Counted from the stretch's first letter, positions 22,567 through 34,320 are shown. The stretch is DNA of 64,000 nucleotides from Pleodorina starrii (GCA_030267565.1 BRXU01000003.1:868001-932000); one strand, 5' to 3'. The notes: generated from the letters alone by a model not told the origin. Made by a program: numbers and translations.

Positions 22567-24449
22567 ATGTCTCAGTCGGTCACTCAACTTACACCAGACG
22601 GCTCGAGCATTTGGCTGCCGGGCATTGTGGCGTGCATTGCGCACCATCTGCCACCTAACGAAGTGGCAAGCACGTTGCGACTGATAGACAAGTCGACATC
22701 GCAGCAGTTCGCACACCACAAGACCTTGCGGCTCTCGCTTCCGTCACCCAACCACGTGTTCCGGGAGCGCTGGGGCCGCCCGGGCGCTTTTCGCGCGATA
22801 TCTCACGAGCAGCGGCTGCAGCTGCTGTGCCTGACGGCGGCAAGCGGCAGCGTCGCCAACCTGGAGGTTGCCCTGGTCAGTGCGGGTTATGCTCTTCGGT
22901 GCGAGCTGCTCGAGGCCGCCGCAGCCGCGGGCCAGCTCGACATGTGCAAGGTGCTGCGTGCCCGCGGCTGCCTCTGGGGTGAATCTCTGTCAGCCGCGGC
23001 GAAGGCCGGCCACCGGCACGTGTGCGAGTGGCTGTTGGCCAGCGGCTGTCCCGTCAAGGGGGACATCGTTTACGCAGCTGCCTGGGGCGGGCAGGAGGAC
23101 CTTATGCAGTGGCTACTGACGGAGTTGCAGGGCCGCCGCGACGTCGCCTTGTTTCATCTCTGCTGGCCATTGTTGAGGGCAGCGGCGGGGCACTTGAGCC
23201 TGGCGGCGCTGCAGCGGCTGTGGCAGCAGCTCATGTCAGGGCACCACGGCAGCAAACTGCAGCAGCAGCTTGAGCAGCTCAATCAGGAGCATCGGGGTGA
23301 CATCCTGGCGGCCGCGGCCCGCAGCACCACGCCCGATTGGCAGGCCAAAGTGGAGTGGCTGGAGGGGCTGGGCTACCCCCGCAAGGCGGAGGCGTGCGAT
23401 TCCGCTGTTCGGGCTGGTGACGGCGATGCAGCGGTGGCGCGTCTGCAGTGGCTGCGCGGCCGGGGCTACCCCCTCGATGCGGCGGTGGCGGACGCCGCGG
23501 TCGACTTCGGCAATCTTGCCGCCCTGCGTTTCCTGGTGGAGCAAGCGGGGGTGCAGCCCACCGGCGATCAGTTCCGCGTGACGGCTGCAGCCCGCCAGGG
23601 CCACCTGGCCGTACTGCAGTACCTGCACGCCCGCGGCTTGCCCCTATACGCCCCTTGTGTTGCGGTAGGGGCGGCCGCGATGGGTCACCTGCCGTTGGTG
23701 GCCTGGGCGGTGGAGGACCTGGGTGTCGCACCCGCTGACGGCGAAGATAGCTTACTCGACCGCGCGGCAGCGAGCAGCAACATTGAGCTTATGAGCTGGC
23801 TTCACGTCCGCGGCTGGGCCTTGGGCCCCAGGGCCATCTACAACGGTGCAGAGAGCGGCTGCGAAGAGGCGCTGGAGTGGCTGGTGGAGCGGGGCTGCCC
23901 CTTCCCGGTGGGTGTCGCCGTCCTCGTTTGTCACCACCCCATGTACGATGCGCTCCGTGTGGCCCACCAGTTGTGGCCCACCGGTGGTTCATTTTGCATG
24001 CGCTGTGCCCAGCCAGGTCACTCGGCAGGTCCATTAGACGCGTGGGGGTTGCACCGCCCCTGACTGCCCAACCGCCCGTCCCTGCATTGATGTGTGTATG
24101 AACGGCAATCATGTGTGTTCCTTGGCGGCCTCAGCTCGATGGCGGCGCCTACCTCCCAGCCGTCAGCAACGGCGATCTGGCGATGGTCCGCTGCCTGCAC
24201 CGGCTGGGCTGCCCCTGGGGGCCGCCGGGGGAGCTGCTGGCGGACTGCATCAGCAACGAGATCTCCGTCGCCTCCGTCGCCGTGCTGCAGTGCCTGCTGG
24301 ACTTGGGTTGCCCCGTACCGGACTGGGACGCTGCGGTACAGTTGTTGGAGGTCTGGAGGGATTGGGTGCCCCAGGAGCGCCACGCGGCGCTGCTGGCATG
24401 GCTGGGCGAGCAGCGGCGGCGGCGGTCGCCTGGGGCCCAAGGGGCCTAG
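22567..24449 (+). CDS. F-box-like/ankyrin-repeat protein, copy a
   Basis: Exon 1 is 22567-23958 and exon 2 is 24135-24449 (568 residues). The second exon opens LDGGAYL after acceptor CCTCAG. The N-terminal ~45 residues resemble an F-box (IWLPGIVACIAHHLPPNEV then STLRLIDKSTSQQF), which would link the protein to SCF ubiquitin ligases (inference). About 13 ankyrin-like repeats follow, each ending WL..GCP or similar (HVCEWLLASGCP, ALEWLVERGCPFP, CLHRLGCPWGP). Without splicing, the first frame simply ends at 24063 with a non-repeat tail, so the spliced model is preferred. The GTGGCC donor is weak. Copy d (55284) is almost identical. Such proteins are abundant in volvocine algae; no specific substrate can be inferred. 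Confidence 0.8.
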
Positions 24450-24629
24450 CTCGCGGCAGCAACGAACAGCGGCGGCAAACTTGCCTTGCCCTGGAGGCGA
24501 TGTCTTGCCTTGTGGCGCGGGGCGTATGTGGGTTGGGTGCGGCTTACCGTGTTGTCCGGTGCCGGGGGTCGGTACAGCTGCCACACAGCCACCAACCCAG
24601 GCATATTCCGTTATTGTTGCTGGGTTCCG

Positions 24630-24657
24630 GGTCCGTTCGCTAACGCCGTCTCCGTCG
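24630..24657 (-). repeat. Dispersed ~65-bp repeat, partial copy
   Basis: GGGTCCGTTCGCTAACGCCG followed by TCTCCGTC, the 5' end of the family in reverse. It was duplicated with its host block and reappears at 57346. Confidence 0.6.
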
Positions 24658-25429
24658 GGGGCATGGGGTTCTGCATGCCGGCCGCGCGTGTGCTACAGTC
24701 GTGGATGTGGTTCACGCTGCGCTTGGCAGCTCCGATAAGAGCAGGACTCGACAAGCTCGGTTCTGCCTTCGCTGTACTGCATACGAGTTTAGAGGCAGCA
24801 CTGCAGGGCCCTCATCTAGGGAGGCAGCCGAGCGCTGCAAGGGATGGCAACTGAAGTCGGCGGGGCTGCAATACCGCATTACTGCCGCCGTCACGCCTCG
24901 CCACGTTGCTGGCACGTTACGCCGCGCCACGGTTCGCCACGTCCGGCCACGTCGCGGCACACCCATCATCTTGGCTGTCGGGTGACGTACGGTGCTGGAC
25001 CCATGGGGGGTTGCATTGCGCATGTTCTGTACGTTTGCTGGGTGCGGGGATGCTGTGGGCAGGGCGCAGTGTGGGGTGGCTGTGGGGCGGCTATCCAGTA
25101 CACAGATGGCGGAGATTGCGAACGAAGGGCGCGTGCACCGCTGCCGCCCTCCTCCCCCCTTCCGCCGCCATACCCAGATGGTTTGAATGCAAAGCGCGGG
25201 TGTGTTTGTCATTATCACAATCAGCACAATCAGACGTGGATACGATGCGTACGGGATTAATTGGCCGAGTTCAAACGCCGCCTTTTGTTGGATTGGGGCT
25301 CGGGTAGCCTCGATAGGGACCCGCGGAGTTTCCCGGAGCATGAGGAAGGGGGTGTGGGACGGGGAGCGCCCGGGGTTACCGCATGTCGGTACCTGAAATG
25401 GATGGGTGTGGCGTATACGTCCACCTGAA

Positions 25430-25782
25430 GGTGTGTATGCCAAGAAAGCACCACAAGCCCCTGATGCGCTTTCCGCTGGGTCGTTGGGACTTGGATGTGT
25501 CGCGGCTCGGACGGGGACCGGGTTGAAAACCACGTGCGGAAAGGACATGTCGGGTGTGTCGCGGCGGGGCGGCAGATAGAAGATGAGCTGCACGTTTTGA
25601 TGGAATGTCCGGAGTATGCGCCACCGCCAAGAGAGGCAACATGCCTCCCTCTGGGCGGCAGTACCGGTATGCTGGATGTGATGAGATCCTTTGACTCGGC
25701 GAATTCCAAATTCAGAAAGCGCGTAACGAGCTGCTTGGTAGCTGACCATCGGGCGTACGGTTATCCAATGTGCGCCCTTTGA
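25430..25782 (+). pseudogene. LINE reverse-transcriptase C-terminal relic
   Basis: One frame gives LMRFPLGRWDLDVSRL, a stop, then TCRVC. A shifted frame gives EDELHVLMECPEYAPPPRE. The C-x2-C...H-x4-C pattern is the cysteine-rich tail of non-LTR retrotransposon ORF2 proteins. A premature TGA and a frameshift make it dead. The copy at 58140 shares the same TGA, so the lesion predates the block duplication. Confidence 0.65.
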
Positions 25783-26099
25783 CGGATAACCGTTGTGGGG
25801 GGACACATGTTACCAACCATTTTGGGCTCGTACACATGTAACGCCTCACACGCGTTTTAGGGTTTGGGTTTGCCTCATCAATGCCTCAGCAAGGGCAGGC
25901 CCCGTCATATCGATGAAAGGATGCGTGAGCCTAGCCCAGACAACCCCGACTGGGACACTGGGTGCGTGAGAGAACCCCGGCTGACCGACCGGACGGCCCC
26001 CCCCACTTCCCGGGCATGCTGTCGGTTTACCGCGGCCGCACGACAGCTGCATCTGTGCGGCTGATTCCGGCAGCGCGGCTCCCACGGGCGCTTCGTGCT

Positions 26100-28171
26100 C
26101 ACTCATAATCGCTGATAAACCGTTTCAACCGGGGACCTTTTGGCGAATCGTGAGACTCTGGGCCCCCGGCTCGAATGGGTAGTCGTTTGGGTATTGGGTC
26201 ACGCACCCCCCAATTATGCAACGTTCACACACAAAGTGGGCTCTAAAGGATCACCGGAGCAAAGTGCTGAGACCGTCGTTGGGCTCTGCGGTCCGCGCCC
26301 TTTACCCGGTACGGCACTGCAGCGCTTGCGTGGCGGTCCGAGGCCCGCAGGCACGGCAGGGGTTGGCGCACGACGGAAACTGAATACTTTGCTGGCGATC
26401 ACGAGTGCCGTACAGGCAGCCCGATCGTTCTGCTGCTCAGCAGCATAGATCTGGGAGTGAGGCCTCCCGCCAATGAAGCCATCGCCAAGCGGCTGCAGCT
26501 GTCCTCTCAGATCACTGCATCTGCCCGAGCCACCCTGGAGCCCTCCATCGGCGCATCTCTGATCCAGCCCATCTTCTGGGCGGAGGAGGCCTCCGAGATC
26601 TCTGCCGTACAGGCCGCCCGCCACCTTCCACGGCGGAGTCTACCGTGTGCAGTGCGTCGCGGCGATGCTGCGCGCCGTGTCGTACTCCGCGGCGGCGGCG
26701 CTGGCAGTGCTGGCTGGGATGGCGGCGCTAATGGCGGCGGTGGACGGCCCGGGCGGCGGCGGTGGCGCATCACGACCACGATGACGTTTCCAGAAACGGC
26801 AGCGCCGCCGGCTCCACCTCCCACGCCGGCGCCGGTGGCAGCGGCCTCCGCGGCTGCGTTCAAGCCGGGGGCGGCGCCGGTGCCTCCCCCCAGATCGCCG
26901 GCGGGCCCAGTGACGGCGCCAAACCCCGCGCCGCCAGAGACAGCGGCGGCGCCGGCGCCGTCGGCAGTCGCGACAACTGGTGGTGGTGTTGATGCCGGTG
27001 CTGGTTTCGGCGCTGGGTTGCTGGCCCCCTTCCTGGCGATGCCTGACACTGCGGATGAACGCACACTGCAGCTGCTGGACGAGGAGGACGAGGACGGGGG
27101 AGGGGAGGGGGAGGGGGAGGGGTAAGCAAAAGCACGAAACCGCAGCGAAGGAACTGAGGCGACGTTTGAACAACGGAATTCGCGAAGGGAGGGAGGGACC
27201 TCAGAGGCGGAGGGGGAGGAGCGCGGGCAGTTAGATGAAGAGAAGGGGTTAAGCTTAAGGTGAAGGCATTTGGGGGCGGTGATGTCAGGATCTTAGAAAG
27301 CCACAGCAAACGATTTGCGAGTTCAGGCTCGGCAGTGACGCCGGCGGATTTTAGGACACCGGCGGGATTCCCAAGCATGGGCATTGCGGGTGCCATGGTG
27401 CTGACTGTTTAGAGGTTCGTGTATGTGTGTGTTGGGGTGGGTGTTGTACTGGGGTTGTTACAGTGGGCTCCAGACTGAAGAAGTGTACCGTAGAGCCAAC
27501 GGGCCAGACAGCACGAGTCACCCAAACAGGATCGAGCCAGCCCGCGGGGGGGGGGGGGGAAGGCTCACAAAACCGCAACCACAGGGGAATTCGCCATGAG
27601 GCTCCCCAGTGGGCGGCGGGCCCCGGCCCCCAAACAAGAAGGCCCACTCACAGACGTAAGGAGGGTGGATTGGGTTGGATTTGGGTTGGACGGCGCACGT
27701 GGAGCAAGGTGGTCAACCTTGCAGCTGTGGCAGCGACAGTCCACAACTCTTAAGCGGCAGCCGGGTTCCCATGCGAGTGCTGATTCGGTCCCTGGACAGC
27801 GCCTGGACCGGGGCTGATAACCTATCTAGGTCCACACCGCAGCCGTCGACGGAAGCCTGTGAGGAGTCTCGGAGCGCGGGCAGGCTATTCAGGCGCGCGT
27901 GTGGCTTTCATGTCCCAGGGAAGCGGGAAGGGAACAGGTGGTCAACTGGTCATCCACTTAACGGCCGCCGTACGGAATCCGGATCTGATAATCAAAATTG
28001 CCAAGGAACGAGCTCAGGAAAACAACGCTTATTCCATCGATGACCAGCTTACCTCTTTAAATAACTTCCTGGGCCTTCTGCTCACGCCAAGCCTTGCGCA
28101 AGGCCGCTTCCATGGGATCTTACAAGTAGGGCATTATGTTGTCGCGTGTGTGAATGATATAGGGGCAAAAA
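26100..28171 (+). repeat. Duplicated leader block 2 (upstream of ankyrin copy b)
   Basis: The block recurs at 58800-60850. It carries the hypothetical ORF at 26370, then an AG-rich stretch (27090-27240), then GT-rich sequence with no gene. It ends in the ~350-bp leader shared by all ankyrin copies, from CACACCGCAGCCGTCGACGG at 27834. A form lacking the ORF (about 1.25 kb removed) is present at 32003-32280. Confidence 0.75.
26370..27125 (+). CDS. Hypothetical ORF fragment in leader block 2 (first copy)
   Basis: Not recognised. The frame runs from TETEYFAGDHECRTG through SSIDLGVRPPANEAI to LEPSIGASLIQPIFWAEEAS, then becomes compositionally simple (proline/alanine) and ends EEDEDGGGEGEGEG. There is no ATG, so it would be an internal exon or gene fragment. 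In another frame, from about 26640, VSYSAAAALAVLAGMAALMA looks like a membrane segment, so a small frameshift or intron may lie near 26600. The copy at 59089 keeps the frame and differs by an in-frame 9-bp indel. Confidence 0.35.
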   Translation, partial: TTETEYFAGDHECRTGSPIVLLLSSIDLGVRPPANEAIAKRLQLSSQITASARATLEPSIGASLIQPIFWAEEASEISAVQAARHLPRRSLPCAVRRGDAARRVVLRGGGAGSAGWDGGANGGGGRPGRRRWRITTTMTFPETAAPPAPPPTPAPVAAASAAAFKPGAAPVPPPRSPAGPVTAPNPAPPETAAAPAPSAVATTGGGVDAGAGFGAGLLAPFLAMPDTADERTLQLLDEEDEDGGGEGEGEG

Positions 28172-30146
28172 ATGTCTCAGTCGGTCACTCAACTTACACC
28201 AGACGGCTCGAGGATTTGGCTGCCGGGCATCGTGGCGTGCATTGCGCACCATCTGCCAGCTAACGAGGTGGCAGGCACGTTGCGACTGATAGACAAGACG
28301 ACATCGCAGCAGTTCGCACACCACAAGACCTTGCGACTCTCGCTTCCGTCACCCTTCCACGTGTTCCGGGAGCGCTGGGGCCGCCCGGGCGCTTCTCGCG
28401 CGATGTCTCGCCAGCAGCGGCTGCGGCTGCTGTGCCTGACGGCGGCAAGCGGCAGCGTCGCCAACCTGGAGGTTGCCCTGGTCAGTGCGGGTCTTGGTCT
28501 TCGGTGGGGGCTGCTCGAGGCCGCCGCAGCCGCGGGCCAGCTCGACATGTGCAAGGTGCTGCGTGCGCGCGGCTGCCTCTGGGGTGCTTCTCTGTCAGCC
28601 GCGGCGAAGGCCGGCCACCGGCACGTGTGCGAGTGGCTGTTGGCCAGCGGCTGCCCCCTCAACCGGGACGTCATTTGGTCAGCTGCCTGGGGCGGGCAGG
28701 AGGACCTTATGCAGTGGCTGCTGACGGAGTTGCAGGGCCGTCCCAACGTCGATGTGAATCTTGTCTGTTGGCCATTGTTGAGGGCAGCGGCGGGGCACTT
28801 GAGCCTGGCGGCGCTGCAGCGGCTGTGGCAGCAGCTCATGTCAGGGCACCACGGCAGCAAACTGCAGCAGCAGCTTGAGCAGCTCAATCAGGAGCATCGG
28901 GGTGACATCCTGGCGGCCGCGGCCCGCAGCACCACGCCCGATTGGCAGGCCAAAGTGGAGTGGCTGGAGGGGCTGGGCTACCTCCGCATGGCTAGGGCGT
29001 GCACGTCCGCTCTTCAGGCTGGTAACGGCGATGCAGCGGTGGCGCGTGTGCAGTGGCTGTGCGGCCGGGGCTACCCCCTCAATGCGGACGTGGCGGACAC
29101 TGCGGTCGGTCTCGGCAATCTTGCCGCCGTGCGTTTCCTGGTGGAGCAAGCGGGGGTGCGGCCCCACGCCGATCAGCTCCCCGTGACGGCTGCAGCCCGC
29201 CGGGGCCACCTGGCCGTACTGCAGTACCTGCACGCCAGCGGCTTGCCCGTCCACACCCGTTCTGTTGCGGAAGAGGCGGCCCGGGCGGGTCACCTGCCGT
29301 TGGTGGCCTGGGCGGTGGAGGGCCTGGGCGTCGCACCCGCTGACGGCACAGATAGCTTGCTCGACTGCGCGGCGGCGAGCGGCAACCTTGAGCTGATGAC
29401 CTGGCTTCACGTCCGCGGCTGGGCCTTGGGCCCCACGGCCATCCCCAACGGCGCCATCGAGAGCGGCTGCGAAGAGGTGCTGGAGTGGCTGGTGGAGCGG
29501 GGCTGCCCCATCCCGGTGGGTGTCGCCCTCCTCGTTTGTCACCAACCCATGTACGATGCGCTCCGTGTGGCCCACCAGTTGTGGCCCACCGGTGGTTCAT
29601 TTTGCATGCGCTGTGCCCAGCCAGGTCACTCGGCAGGTCCATTAGACGCGTGTGCCGGGCCACCGTGTGTCGTACGTCCGTCGAGCTGCTCGAGCCGTTA
29701 AAGCGTGGCGCCGGCAACTCTGCTGCCGGAGAGCTAGGCTGTGAGGCCGCATGGGGTTTGCATCGCCCCTGACTGCCCAACCGCCCGTCCCTGCATTGAT
29801 GTGTGTATGCACGGCAATCATGTGTGTTCCTTGGCGGCCTCAGCTCGATGGCGGCGCCTACCTCGGAGCCGCCCGCAACGACGATTTGGCGATGCTCAGC
29901 TTCCTGCACCGGCTGGGCTGCCCCTGGGGGCCGCCGGGGGAGCTGCTGGTGGACTGCATCAGCAACGTGGTCTCCGTCGCCGTGCTGCAGTGCCTGCTGG
30001 ACTTGGGTTGCCCCGAACCGGACTGGGATGTTGCGGTCAAGTTGATGGAGAACAGGGTGCCCCGGGAGGAGCGCCACGCGGCGCTGTTGGCATGGCTGGG
30101 CGAGGAGCAGCGGCGGCGGCGGTCGCCTGGGGCCCAAGGGGCCTAG
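28172..30146 (+). CDS. F-box-like/ankyrin-repeat protein, copy b
   Basis: Exon 1 is 28172-29566 and exon 2 is 29844-30146 (565 residues). It starts MSQSVTQLTPDG, as copies a and d do. The F-box-like segment is IWLPGIVACIAHHLPANEV, followed by the ankyrin-like run (HVCEWLLASGCPLN, LEWLVERGCPIP) and exon 2 LDGGAYLGAARNDDLAM. Exon 1 left unspliced would end at 29701 in a non-repeat tail. The putative intron is about 100 bp longer than in copies a and d, with a segment (TGTCGTACGTCCGTCGAGC) shared with copy e. It diverges from a and d mainly in individual repeat units, which suggests changed binding surfaces (inference). Confidence 0.78.
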
Positions 30147-31231
30147 CTCGCGGCAGCAACGAACAGCGGCGGCAAACTTGCCTTTGTAGCGCGGAGTGTA
30201 TGTGGGTTGGGTGCGCCTTACAGTGTTATCCGGTGCCGGTGCCGGTAGGGCTGCCACACACCCACTCTGTCATGCTCTGTTTGTGTTGGGGGAGGTGGGT
30301 AAAAAGAAGATACCGCAGCGGAGACGGGGGGGAAGGGTGTGTGTGTGGGGTTCCGGAGCGAGAGCCGTCCGTAGTCTGATGGCGGGGCGGGGGCAGACGT
30401 TGGGTGCCGCCAGGGGTTGACTCATTCCATCTGGGTACGACCTCGTTCGGTTCAGTCGGGGGCATGCATGGGCTTGAGGTTGTGCACGCCGGCCTCGCGC
30501 GTGCTTTGCTCGTGGATGTGGTTCGCGCTGCGCTTGGCAGCTCCGATAAGAGCAGGACTCGACAAGTTGGGTTCTGCCTTCGCTCTTCTGCATTAGAGAC
30601 AGCATTGCAGGGCCCTCGTCTAGGGAGGCAGCCGAGTGCTGCAAGGCATGGCAACTGCCGCCGTCGCGCGCCTCGCCACGTTGCTGGTACGTTACGCCGC
30701 GCCACGGTTCGCCACGTCCGGCTACACATCAAGTTGGGCGGGTCTTGTCGGGGGAGAGGGGCAGGCGTGCCTGGCTGCCGCGGCGAGACTGCAACGGTCC
30801 CCAACTACCAACCACCAACCGCCAACAGATCGGCCCGACTGCTTCACGTGGCCGATGAGGAGCTGCACGGCATTCGGTTGCTGCGGTTCGTGCCGGTAGG
30901 GTGGGTGTCACCTGCGGGGTTGTTGGGTGCCGGGTTGGGAAACCCTTCATCGCCCGGCGGTAGCAGGCGTGTGCTGGACGAAGGAATTGGCGGCATGGAG
31001 GCATCCCCCATTGGGTTAGGTGCTTAGGTCAGGCCGGCTAAGGGGCGCCAGTTTTCTGGGGGCGGCAGCAGCAGCATTATCTCCCCCGGGTAAGCGGTGA
31101 CACTGATGGGCACCGCCTCCTGCCCGGGCCCGCGCTAGTTGGTGGTGGTGAGCGGGTTCGGCGGTTGGGTGCGGAGCGGAACCCGAGCGATGTCCGCAGT
31201 GTTCAGCCAGGCCAACGCACGGTGCGTAGAT
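30147..31231 (+). repeat. Duplicated 3' flank of ankyrin copy b
   Basis: No gene. From about 30700 to 30970 it matches 53430-53670 after copy c, including CTGCTTCACGTGGCC and GTGGGTGTCACCTGCGGGG. A partial dispersed repeat sits at 30296. I see nothing recognisable in 30980-31231. Confidence 0.7.
30296..30330 (+). repeat. Dispersed ~65-bp repeat, partial copy
   Basis: GGGTAAAAAGAAGATACCGC then AGCGGAGACGG; the GTTAGCGAACGG half is missing. The paralogous flanks at 53020 and 63350 have GGGTA(C/A)AAGAAAACGG instead. Confidence 0.6.
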
Positions 31232-32280
31232 CACAAGTGCCACTGGCGGTAGCTGGACAAGCTGGTCTAGGCGGGAGTCTGGATTGGCCGCGCTGCCACT
31301 GGGGGGGGGTGTCGGGTAGCTGGGCAAGCGGTGCTGGCGCAGATGGTCCCCATGTAGCAGGGAAGGCGTTGGTGCGCTGGCGCGTTGGTTGTGAGGCGGA
31401 GGTCTGAACATACGGCGCAGTGATGCATTGCACCCACAGCCGAGCCTGGTTGGCGCTGGTGGGAGGGGGAGGATAGACAGGCGGTCGGTTTTCATGCCGA
31501 GCTGGCGGCGGGCTGGGTTGGGATGGCAGTTGAGCGTGGCGCTGGAGCACAGCACAACACAGCTGTGCACAATGTAGACGGGGGGTCGCCTGGTGGTGCC
31601 CCGGTGCGGGGCGGCTATCTGTCTTCAAGGGGTGGTGGAGCTTTAGGGTTGTTTTGGCGACGGCACCGAGCGTTTCTTGGTCCTTGGGCAGTAAGGCAGC
31701 AAAAGCTGTCTGAAAGGCCGCGCACGGCGGCATGGGTGAGGCGCATGGGGAACGGCGCAGCAGAACCCACATTACCGCGGGCGGGATCTGGGGCGGGTGT
31801 TCTGGTGTCGTGGTGACAGTAATGGGAGGGACCTCGGACGCCCTTGGACGCGGTTGAGAGCGAGCTGGGGCCCTTCACTCCGCGGCACACAGTTTGTGTT
31901 GTGCTGTGTTGTGTTCCTTGGTTCTTTTGCTTCTTTTCTGTATGCATCAGCGCTGTTGTTGTCGCCTGTTAAATGATTGCCTTGAAAGTACCGGTAATTG
32001 TGTGTGGTCCGCGCCCTTTACCCGGTACGGTACTTCAGCGCCTGTGTGGCGGTCCGAGGCCCGCAGGCACGGCAGGGGTTGGCGCACGACCGGCCCCCAA
32101 ACAAGAAGGCCCACGCACAGACGAAAGGAGGGTGGATTGGGTTGGATTTGGGTTGGACGGCGCACGTGGAGCAACAAGGCGGTCAACCTTGCAGCTGTGG
32201 CAGCGACAGTCCGCAACCCTTAAGCGGCAGCCGGGTTCCCATGCGAGTGCTGACTCGGTCCCTGGACAGCGCCTGGACCG
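31232..32280 (+). repeat. Chimeric leader of ankyrin copy c, left part
   Basis: 31232-31290 matches the TIM44 3' repeat (CTGGTCTAGGCGGGAGTCTGG). 31490-31990 matches leader block 1. 32003-32280 matches leader block 2 with its ORF part removed. The block stops at CTGGACCG (32280), where the 18-kb element begins, and continues at 50489. Confidence 0.75.
32273..32280. other. Target-site duplication, left
   Basis: CTGGACCG directly abuts the left inverted repeat and is repeated at 50489-50496 beyond the right one. Uninterrupted paralogs read GCCTGGACCGGCTGATAACC (60568), with one CTGGACCG. Confidence 0.75.
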
Positions 32281-32440
32281 AGGCAGCGTCTGGGCTCAGG
32301 AACCGGCAGCGAGCATGCTCGCTAATTGCAGGTGGAACCGGCAGCGAGCATCGGATCATATTTTACGCTGCTCTTATCATGTTTACATATGAATGATAAT
32401 ATCCTATTGGTTCGTCATGCGAGCATTGCGAGTTCCTGGC
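32281..32440 (+). repeat. Left terminal inverted repeat
   Basis: It carries GCGTCTGGGCTCAGG, then CAGCGAGCATGCTCGCT (a near-palindrome), CAGCGAGCATCG, and further in TATTGGTTCGTCATGCGAGC. The GCGAGCAT motif occurs four times in either orientation. Confidence 0.75.
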
Positions 32441-32984
32441 TGATGACCTTGAGTGCTTCAAATAGCTACGACCATGGGGGACTCCCCGATAGGACCGTAT
32501 CGCTCTTATCTGTTCAGCTGTATATATACATGGTACTAATGTTGGTAAGTTCTAGGCGCAAGCATGGCAAAAAGTTGTTATTTTAGAGTTACTGCTCAAA
32601 TGGTCGGCCCCACAATGCTCTTACTTAGGAAGCCGCGTTCGACTGGAGCTCAAGGACATATGTTGTAGGATAACAAAACCTATATCGAAGGGTCCGACAA
32701 GCATTCATGAACGCGGTTCCATTGTGCGGGCAAGTCGCAAGATGCTCGCCATCGAGTTGAGAGGTGCTCTCTTACTACTCCCAGCATACACTCTGTAATC
32801 TAGCCCCGTGCAAATAAGCACCAGTGAAAATGACGCTACAACAGGAGAGCATAGTCGTTGAAGGCTTTTATGAATTGAGCGAACGACATGATGCTCGCAT
32901 GCCAGATGTCCGGCGCGGTGTCCCTTTAGATAGCTAGGTCCCAGCAAGCCCGCAATTCTGCTTTGGTATATTTTGGACACATAA

Positions 32985-33730
32985 TATCCAGCGAGCATGT
33001 GCGTATGTGTAACGAGAGGGTCACAGGGTTCTACGGTGGTCAGCGAGCAGGGGTGGGATGCTCTCGCAGTTGGTACGGCGAGGCACAAACCCGCTTGCTT
33101 GTACAGTATATAGGGGATATTATCAACACTTTAGACCATCGAGCAAGCGCATCCGCGCGTCCGGGCGAGTCCCCAGGTTTTAGATGTTGAGCGAGCACAC
33201 TTGAGGTGCTCTGGCAACTGCGACGGGGAATTCCCGAAGCGTGTGCATTTAAAGTTTGATCATTATATCTGCATTGTATTCAAGCAGCGAGCATGTGCAT
33301 CCGCGCAACCAGGCGAGTGACTGGGTTCTAAAAGTCCGGCGAGCAAGGGTGAGGTGCTCTCACAGTTTCGAAGGCAAGAGACTAACCCGCTGGCATGTCC
33401 AGGTTATGTAGTGTATTATCATGACATGAAAGTAGCGAGCATGTGCATACGTGCAACAGGGCGAGTCGCCAGGTCTCAGATGTTCAGCGAGCAGGTGAGC
33501 GGTGCTCCCACCGTTGCGAGGTGAGATACTCAACGCCGCGCGTGACCGATATGCTTGATAAGTGTTTAGCATACGAAAGCATCGAGCAAGCGCATCAGTG
33601 CGTCCGGGCGAGTCTCCAAGCTGTCCCTAGTCAAATCCGTGCACATGCCTTGGCCACCCGTACACTCAACAGTATTTTTGAGGTTATCTTGTTTTTTTTG
33701 TGCTTTAGTAATAAGTAATGCATACAAATA
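32985..33730 (+). repeat. Diverged ~148-bp tandem repeat, about five units
   Basis: Units start CGAGCATGTGC or CGAGCAAGCGC near 32992, 33139, 33289, 33436 and 33581 (spacing 145-150). Each has GGCGAGT.CCAGG near base 25, AGCGAGCA near 60 and GGTGCTC about 10 bp later. It aligns with the reverse complement of the 150-bp satellite at 39013 and 43679, so it is an older array of the same family. A fainter unit may lie at 32740-32900. Confidence 0.7.
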
Positions 33731-34204
33731 CTCCATCTTGGCAGGTTGTAAGTGTCCTCACCTTGTTTGACCCGAAGGGCAACCATGGGTGCCCTTCTCC
33801 AGCGTTCATAGCGAAGGTCACGCCTTTCAAGTACGATGTCCAGGCTATTAGTATGAACAATTTTAACTGTATTGGCGAGTACTGCAGCAGCTGCGGAAGC
33901 AGCTTTGCGGAAATGGTTGTGCAGCTTGCCGCGGGTATAGCGCAAATGTAGAAGGCCGCATGCAGGGTTAAAATCCTCTTCTTCTGCTTGCGTGGGCTAT
34001 TGCAAGGAGCAGGCCGGGCACTGTGCTGCAAAGGCGCGACGGGTTCGCAGACGCCCCTGCGGACGCCTCGCCCTCCAATATGTATAAGCTGGAGTTTACA
34101 CGTATCACACAGATGAGAGAGGGCCACGGCAAATGCTGTCCGACCGCGCGTGCCGGCGTGCGTGCCCAACAACACCTGCCGCCGCTGGCATAACCCTGTG
34201 GCCC

Positions 34205-34320
34205 CCAAGCTGGCGCATCGCAAGCCGGATAGCGGCGGTCCGTTGCCCCAGGTGTGCGGGCTGGTTATGCAGCGGTGTCGTGCCCCAAGCGTCCAGCAGC
34301 GCCCCCTTTCCCTTCCCCGG
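34205..34320 (+). repeat. ~110-bp local duplicate, copy 1
   Basis: Shares TAGCGGCGGTCCGTTG, GTGTCGTGCCC and AGCGTCCA(G/A)CAGCG with 35265-35380 in the same order and spacing, at roughly 75-80% similarity by eye. Confidence 0.6.

Larger units (their letters stand above)
24450..26099 (+). repeat. Duplicated 3' flank of ankyrin copy a
   Basis: No intact gene. The block recurs after copy d (57167-58800), and its middle recurs at the window end (63600-64000). It contains a partial dispersed repeat at 24630 and a LINE relic at 25430. A second stretch near CACATGTAACGCCTC (25825) contains TGTAA, the usual algal polyadenylation motif, but I cannot assign it to a transcript. Confidence 0.75.

Noticed and set aside
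23236..23731. Minus-strand ORFs opposite each ankyrin gene
   Set aside because: They are shadows of the GC-rich coding frames, occur in all copies and have no domain character.
26110..26190. tRNA-like sequence (GTTTCAACCGGGGACC... and GGCTCGAATGG)
   Set aside because: Resembles T-arm fragments on either strand but no full cloverleaf or correctly placed A box could be drawn; likely chance or a degenerate SINE piece.
33631..33951. Overlapping small ORFs on both strands in the left part of the 18-kb element
   Set aside because: About 80-100 codons each, no recognisable motif, no second copy to compare; not reported as genes.
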